Shown: positions 59,839-64,000 of the stretch, in pieces
Layout of the letters: each line of letters starts with the position of its first letter
Numbering within the stretch: position 1 is the first letter of the stretch
NCBI RefSeq assembly: GCF_042652985.1
Contig: NZ_JBHSHQ010000009.1
Location: forward strand, 11,704-75,703
Length of the DNA stretch: 64,000 bases
Reading direction: 5' to 3'
DNA from: Ruoffia tabacinasalis
GTDB taxonomy: Bacteria; Bacillota; Bacilli; Lactobacillales; Aerococcaceae
Translations under genes and position numbers: made by a program
The notes under the pieces: model-generated
Database searches by the model: none
The model's input: the letters and a program-made list of their open reading frames with translations, nothing else
What the model was told of the DNA's origin: nothing

Positions 59839-59866
59839 TTGAAAAGCGTAAATAGTTCGCTATAAT
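59839..59866 (+). promoter_or_regulatory. sigma-A promoter of the DD-carboxypeptidase gene
   Basis: TTGAAA (59839-59844), 16 nt and a perfect TATAAT (59861-59866). The leader is about 25 nt and carries GAGGAGG. Nothing else stands out in 59698-59898. Confidence 0.75.
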
Positions 59867-59898
59867 TAATTGGTATTAAATTTGAGGAGGTCATCACT

Positions 59899-61089
59899 TT
59901 GTTCAATAAACGAACAATAAAGTGGCTTACCGTGCTTTCTTTATCAAGCATGTGTTATGCCAATCTATATCCAACTACAGCCCAAGCTGTAAGTAAAACA
60001 CCTATCTTTAACTCTGACAATGTATTGTTAGAACCTTCAGAACCAATTGGAATGCCAGAAGATTACCCTAGTGAATTGCAAGAATGGTACGATAGTAATA
60101 TGGACGCTCGTTCGTATGTCGTGATTGATCAAGAAACAAACAAAATTCTTGCCAATCGTGAAGGGAATGTTCCTTACCCAATTGCTTCAATGACGAAAGT
60201 ATTATCAATGTACTTGATCTATCAAGCCTTAGATGAAGGCACTTTGAAACTTGACCAAGAGATCGAGATTCCAACAGAAATAGTGGAAGATATCTCATCT
60301 AATGTGGAACTATCAAACGTCTGGTTGGTAGAAGGGATTACTTACCCCGTTGAGGATCTAATGTATGCCGTCATGTTACAATCTGCCAATGATGCGACTT
60401 CTGCTTTAATGTGGGAGATTTACGGTAGCGAACAAGCTGCAGTTCAAGCGATGCAAGACAAGTTAACTGAGTGGGGAATTACAAACGCTCAGATCTACTC
60501 TACGTCTGGTGCACCAAATATTGAAGTGCCTGAATCATGGTGGATACCTGGTTCGAATGAGATGAGCGAGAATACGATGTCCGCAGCAGATATGGCCTTA
60601 GTTGCCCAACATACGATTGAAGAATATCCACAAATCTTAGATATTACATCAACCCGCGAATATACCTATATGGAAGGTACAGACGAGGAACAAATTTTAT
60701 TCAATCCAAACCAATTACTTGAAGGTGGCACTTATGGTCGTTCTGGTATTACTGGCTTGAAGTCTGGTTTCACTGATGCTGCTGGATTGAACTTTGTGGC
60801 AACAGGTAATCAAGCAGACCGTGACTTTATTGTGGTAGCGATGGGAACTTTCGGTGAAGGTATGAGCTCATACTGGGAGATCGAAATCCTGTTAGACGGC
60901 TTATTAGATCATCCAGATGTGGTCGACCTTGACCTTCCTACTAACATCAAAGCACAAGAACCTGCTGAGGAATTAGTGGAAGAAGCAGCCCAAGAAGATC
61001 CAGCGACAGAAGATAGTACCCCAATTGAAAACAACCGTGACAATGCGATTACTAACTTCATGCGAGATATCTTTGGAGTGTTTAATTAA
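59899..61089 (+). CDS. dacA: D-alanyl-D-alanine carboxypeptidase (DacA/PBP5 type)
   Basis: This 396-residue low-molecular-weight penicillin-binding protein trims the terminal D-Ala of peptidoglycan stem peptides. It has a signal peptide (KWLTVLSLSSMCYANL, cleavage near AQA), SxxK at 97-100 (SMTK), SxN at 162-164 (SAN) and KSG at 288-290. An acidic Glu/Ala linker follows, then a C-terminal amphipathic helix (TNFMRDIFGVF) for membrane attachment. The start is TTG, with GAGGAGG at good spacing. Confidence 0.93.
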   Translation: MFNKRTIKWLTVLSLSSMCYANLYPTTAQAVSKTPIFNSDNVLLEPSEPIGMPEDYPSELQEWYDSNMDARSYVVIDQETNKILANREGNVPYPIASMTKVLSMYLIYQALDEGTLKLDQEIEIPTEIVEDISSNVELSNVWLVEGITYPVEDLMYAVMLQSANDATSALMWEIYGSEQAAVQAMQDKLTEWGITNAQIYSTSGAPNIEVPESWWIPGSNEMSENTMSAADMALVAQHTIEEYPQILDITSTREYTYMEGTDEEQILFNPNQLLEGGTYGRSGITGLKSGFTDAAGLNFVATGNQADRDFIVVAMGTFGEGMSSYWEIEILLDGLLDHPDVVDLDLPTNIKAQEPAEELVEEAAQEDPATEDSTPIENNRDNAITNFMRDIFGVFN

Positions 61090-61139
61090 TTATATGACTA
61101 AAGAGATGCATGGATACATCGCTCTTAAAGAGCCATCTC

Positions 61140-61285
61140 GTCGGACATGATTGAACCACCTAAATCGGTCTTAGCTGAACCAGGCAAATCGGCACAATTG
61201 AACCACTCTGTGGTTCTTTTTTATTGCCACCATGGTATAACTAAGACGTGAGTGAAACTCGCAAAATATTATGGAGGTGGCTAAC
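61140..61285 (+). mobile_element. left end of a resident IS21-family element (boundary uncertain)
   Basis: TGAACCA-N3-AAATCGG occurs twice, 24 bp apart (61152-61168, 61176-61192), and a third partial copy TGAACCAC follows at 61199. Such multiple end repeats are typical of IS21 transposase-binding sites. A hairpin GAACCAC/GTGGTTC (61200-61216) with a T run could block transcription entering the element. The outer boundary cannot be fixed. Confidence 0.6.
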
Positions 61286-61343
61286 ATGCCCAATTATATA
61301 GAAATGCTTCGGTTATACGAAGCGGGATTTAGCTTAAGGCAAA
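61286..61343 (+). pseudogene. 5' fragment of a resident IS21-type transposase gene (istA), interrupted
   Basis: The frame from ATG 61286 (GGAGGTGG upstream) encodes MPNYIEMLRLYEAGFSLRQ, an IstA N-terminal helix-turn-helix start. It is cut at 61343 by another IS. Joining it to 63844 after removing the insert and one copy of GCAAA continues as QIAKLVSSGRNTVTRTIKIA, a plausible IstA. The gene is broken, and the short readable ORF into the insert is an artefact of the junction. Confidence 0.85.
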
Positions 61344-61397
61344 TGTTAACGTCAAGTAGAAATCGGCACTTTTTGCCAATTAGTTTTCTGCAGATTC

Positions 61398-61419
61398 TGC
61401 TAGATAAGATTCGGCACTT
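61398..61419 (+). repeat. subterminal inverted repeat of the IS21 element, left copy
   Basis: TGCTAGATAAGATTCGGCAC (plus TT) is repeated in inverse orientation at 63787-63808 with one difference (A/T). The GGCACTT core also recurs at about 61363. These are probable transposase-binding repeats. Confidence 0.8.
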
Positions 61420-61423
61420 ATTT

Positions 61424-62173
61424 CTAATCAAAAACTCGTTGCCGATGTTTCATTCGATAACTTTCATCGTCCATCTGAATAAGCTCTACCCGATGGAGAA
61501 GGCGATCCAGAATAGCTGTTGCGACTCCTTCATCGCCTAATAGTTCTCCCCATTGATCTGGACTCTTATTTGAAGTCAGAATGATTGAACTACGTTCATA
61601 TAAGTAGTCAACTAGCTGAAAGAACTGGTTTGCCTCCATTGGATCCATAGCCATATACATCAAGTCATCGATGATCACTAAGTCAGATTTTTTAATCCGA
61701 TTTAATGCAATCTGTGATTTCCGTGTATAATCGCTTGTTTTCAGAATCGTCGTCAGTTCTCCCATCGGGAGAAACATGACTTGATACCCTTGCTCGATCA
61801 CTTCTAATCCAACTCCTACTGCTAGATGAGTTTTGCCGACACCAGGCGGTCCAAGAAGAATGAGGTTGTATTGCTGCTCTAACCAATTCATTTCCTTCAG
61901 CTGGCGCATTTGCCGCTCACTGAGGCTTGTTTGCTCACTTAAATCATAGTCCTCAAGCGTCTTTTGATAAGGGAATTTCGCCCATTTTAAGCGACGGGCT
62001 TTGTTTTTCTCTTCTCGCTTTGTTAGTTCGTATTTCAAGAGATGGTTTAACAGTTCATAATAAGTCCAAGATTTTTGCTCAGCCTCTCGCATGAATGCAG
62101 GAAGCTCAAGCGAAACCTCAGATAATCGCAGCTGTTTAAAGGCCTGCTGTAAATCTTCCAAGCCATTACTCAT
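61424..62173 (-). CDS. istB: IS21 family helper ATPase IstB
   Basis: This 249-residue AAA+ ATPase (DnaC-like) assists the IstA transposase in target selection. Walker A LGPPGVGKTH (107-116), Walker B DLVIIDDLMYM (164-174), sensor segment SSIILTSNKSPDQWGE and arginine-finger region DRLLHRVELIQ are intact. The start overlaps the end of istA by 8 nt. There is no sign of decay. Confidence 0.94.
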   Translation of the reverse strand: MSNGLEDLQQAFKQLRLSEVSLELPAFMREAEQKSWTYYELLNHLLKYELTKREEKNKARRLKWAKFPYQKTLEDYDLSEQTSLSERQMRQLKEMNWLEQQYNLILLGPPGVGKTHLAVGVGLEVIEQGYQVMFLPMGELTTILKTSDYTRKSQIALNRIKKSDLVIIDDLMYMAMDPMEANQFFQLVDYLYERSSIILTSNKSPDQWGELLGDEGVATAILDRLLHRVELIQMDDESYRMKHRQRVFD

Positions 62174-63722
62174 TCACTTCACCGCCCAAAATTTTGACAT
62201 ACTCACTGATTGAGCGTGTGGATACTTGAATACCTGATGAAGCAGTCGAAGAGATTGATTCGATTCCTCTTGGAATATCTCCCGGCTTGTGCTGGTTTAA
62301 ATAAGCAGCGACGTCTCTAAAATCATTGGCGCTCCATAGTTCGTTTTCAATACAATGTGCGAGTGCCGCATCCCGTTCTTGGGGGTATGTTTGAATGCTC
62401 TTTTCCAAGACCATAAACTGATCGCGTACATACCGTTTATACTTTTCCGTTATTTTATCAATAAAGAGAATGGCTGCCTCTTCTTGTTCGAATAGGTCAA
62501 TCATGGCTGTGCGGTATTTTTGCAGTGTTTTTTCCCGATCACGACCGTGGTTGCGATTTTTTATCAATTTGCCTTTTTCTAAAGAAAGGGTATGCCGCGC
62601 AATTTCATCACCTGTAATCTTATGTAGAATAACCAATTCTTGGCCTTTTTCATGAAGATAGACTTGATTTGAACCGACGGTTTTATAGGTACCAAGCGGT
62701 ACCGAATAACGGTTCCCTCTAAAGCGAATCGTATTGTCTTTATTGACGGTAGCTGTTATACTATTTCTGAAAGATATATCTTTGTGTTTGATTGAAGAGA
62801 CTGGTTTCAAGTGTGCTTTTTCCAGAAGGAACACTGAATCTGGTCTCTTTTTCGTTGTGCCGTGTACTTTATGATTTCCTGTGCGTTCCAGCCAGGAACG
62901 AGATTTCTCATTCCAGTCATCAAGTCCATCATAGACCCGATTCTTTGCGAAGTTAGCCTTTACATAACCGACGACACGTTCAATTTTTCCTTTTGTTTCG
63001 GGATCTGACCCGCGGCACAAGTAAACATCAAAACCTAAGGCTTGTTGATATGCTTGAAAGACTTGGGTGAGTAAAAGGTCTCCGGCGTTCTCGCTGACCG
63101 CGATTAAATTGTCTTGGTCATAAACCATTTCTTCAGGCATTCCGCCCAAGTGACGAAAGGCATTTTCATGCGAACGAATGGTATCTTGTGTTGTAAAGGG
63201 CCGGTCCAACCATTCAAGATATTTGTAGCGGCTATGCGATAAAACAAAAGAGATAAAATACAGCTTGATTTCTTCTTTGCTTCTTGTCTTTTGCTTCGTT
63301 TGACCCCAATCCACTTGGATTTGCGCACCCATCTCTACTTCGGGAATGGCTTCATATTGCCGGGTTTTTTTACGTTTAGGGATCGCATACTGATCTCTCA
63401 GATATTTGATATACGACCGTACCGTGCTTGAGCCGACCTGAAGATCCGGATATTCTTCCAATAGCCAGTCCTCAATTTGAGCAGCCGATAAATCGCTGTG
63501 CTCCTTCAGCCACTCCAGAATTATGTCTGCGTAAGGATCTAATTTCTTGGCTCGATTTTGTAAAGTATATGTCCATTCGGACATTTCCTTAAAGTCCTTT
63601 GCCAGATATTTCCTCACCGTGTCTCGATTCACTCCAACTTTTCGTTCAATTTGACTTTTATTGAATCCCAATCGATGTAATCGATGGATTTCATGATAAA
63701 TACTCATCTTTTTTTCGTTCAC
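62166..63722 (-). CDS. istA: IS21 family transposase IstA
   Basis: This 518-residue DDE transposase has an N-terminal helix-turn-helix (about 10-42, FNKSQIERKVGVNRDTVRKY), a second DNA-binding region and an RNase H-like core with Asp138 in IQVDWGQ, an Asp in VYDQDN (about 202-204) and Glu248 in KGKIERVVGYVKANF. A C-terminal beta domain follows (RFRGNRYSVPLGTY). The length is normal and the frame is intact, so the element is potentially active. Confidence 0.95.
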   Translation of the reverse strand: MNEKKMSIYHEIHRLHRLGFNKSQIERKVGVNRDTVRKYLAKDFKEMSEWTYTLQNRAKKLDPYADIILEWLKEHSDLSAAQIEDWLLEEYPDLQVGSSTVRSYIKYLRDQYAIPKRKKTRQYEAIPEVEMGAQIQVDWGQTKQKTRSKEEIKLYFISFVLSHSRYKYLEWLDRPFTTQDTIRSHENAFRHLGGMPEEMVYDQDNLIAVSENAGDLLLTQVFQAYQQALGFDVYLCRGSDPETKGKIERVVGYVKANFAKNRVYDGLDDWNEKSRSWLERTGNHKVHGTTKKRPDSVFLLEKAHLKPVSSIKHKDISFRNSITATVNKDNTIRFRGNRYSVPLGTYKTVGSNQVYLHEKGQELVILHKITGDEIARHTLSLEKGKLIKNRNHGRDREKTLQKYRTAMIDLFEQEEAAILFIDKITEKYKRYVRDQFMVLEKSIQTYPQERDAALAHCIENELWSANDFRDVAAYLNQHKPGDIPRGIESISSTASSGIQVSTRSISEYVKILGGEVNE

Positions 63723-63786
63723 CTTTCATCCTCCAATTCAATTGATACTGCAAAAGTATAATTGAATTGGTTCTTTTTTTGGAATA

Positions 63787-63808
63787 AAGTGCCGAAACTT
63801 ATCTAGCA
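63787..63808 (-). repeat. subterminal inverted repeat of the IS21 element, right copy
   Basis: The reverse complement of the left copy at 61398-61419 with one difference; it lies 30 nt inside the right end. Confidence 0.8.
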
Positions 63809-63838
63809 ATAATTGCTGAATCTAATTTAGCATTAACA

Positions 63839-64000
63839 GCAAATCGCTAAACTCGTCTCTTCTGGTCGAAACACCGTCACTAGAACTATCAAAATCGCAC
63901 AAGAAAAGGAGTTATCATACGATGAAGTATCGCAATGGTCCCGTCATGAATTAGAAACTATGTTCCAATTGGATAGAAACAAAAAGGATCAACCTGTTTC
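63839..64000 (+). pseudogene. continuation of the interrupted resident istA (runs off the window)
   Basis: After the second GCAAA copy, the plus strand encodes QIAKLVSSGRNTVTRTIKIA, then an EKELSYDEVSQWSRHEL segment, typical of IstA after its helix-turn-helix. It is in frame with the 5' fragment at 61286-61343 when the insert and one target copy are removed. It continues beyond the window, so whether the rest and its istB are intact is unknown. Confidence 0.85.

Larger units (their letters stand above)
61344..63838 (-). mobile_element. complete IS21-family insertion sequence (~2.5 kb)
   Basis: A 2495-bp element with istA and istB on the minus strand. Its ends are TGTTAACG... and ...ATTAACA, imperfect inverted termini, with a 5-bp target duplication GCAAA at 61339-61343 and 63839-63843. 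Size, two-gene layout and duplication length fit IS21. Confidence 0.92.

Noticed and set aside
61110..61140. GCTCTT/AAGAGC hairpin after dacA as an intrinsic terminator
   Set aside because: No T run follows, and the true junction with the mobile element is unclear.
61271..61540. 89-codon plus-strand open frame as an intact small gene
   Set aside because: Only its first ~24 codons are transposase; after 61343 it reads into the end of the inserted IS and antisense to istB.

Overview
The window is a stretch of low-GC Gram-positive (Bacillota) chromosome. Gene content and order point to the order Lactobacillales: a comG competence operon, the rpoY-rnjA pair, the cggR-gap-pgk-tpiA-gpmI-eno glycolytic operon, the yqeG-yqeH-yhbY-nadD-yqeK-rsfS-yqeM cluster, ptsHI, relQ-nadK-rluD and infC-rpmI-rplT. 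Strong GGAGG ribosome sites, LPXTG anchoring and intrinsic terminators on most operons agree with this. I cannot fix the genus from sequence alone; a relative of the Aerococcaceae or Carnobacteriaceae is a guess. Nearly everything is core chromosome. The only clearly mobile DNA is at the right end.

Layout: 1-1.8 kb nusB (partial), an Asp23-family gene and an Xaa-Pro peptidase. 1.9-6.2 kb comGA-GG. 6.5-12.4 kb RNA decay and quality control (RpoY, RNase J, SmpB, RNase R) with an isolated KdgT-type permease. 12.4-15.5 kb esterase, SecG, an SmtB-like metal sensor with a Nudix hydrolase, and a PHP phosphatase. 15.6-17.5 kb an unrecognised LPXTG protein with four long repeats. 17.7-24.8 kb the glycolytic operon under CggR. 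25-28 kb clpP under a CtsR-type box, then a secreted purple-acid-phosphatase-like enzyme under four tandem Pho-type boxes. 28-34.5 kb ribosome and NAD cluster. 34.6-46.5 kb lipid glycosyltransferase, biotin genes, PTS, RF3, a DivIVA-like protein, aminopeptidase, MgtE and RluD. 46.5-50.2 kb thiol lipoprotein, NAD kinase, RelQ, CYTH protein and SpxH. 50.3-57 kb a BASS-family transporter, pheA-tyrA and a heterodimeric ABC exporter. 57-58.5 kb infC-rpmI-rplT with an L20-type leader. 58.5-61.1 kb an O-antigen-ligase-like protein and a DD-carboxypeptidase. 61.1-64 kb one IS21-family element inserted inside another.

The most interesting signals lie in leaders rather than in new proteins. (1) The BASS transporter has a promoter, a 19-codon leader peptide with an Ile-Ile-Ile-Val-Ile run, alternative hairpins and an intrinsic terminator: the layout of a ribosome-mediated attenuator. 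(2) pheA-tyrA is preceded by an intrinsic terminator so close to its ribosome site that no promoter fits between them. (3) Two ribosome anti-association factors, rsfS and infC, both appear to start at non-AUG, AUU-class codons placed correctly behind strong Shine-Dalgarno sequences. (4) Four 11-bp-spaced TTTACA boxes precede the secreted phosphatase. (5) The right-end IS can be removed on paper, with its 5-bp target duplication, to restore a second transposase reading frame.
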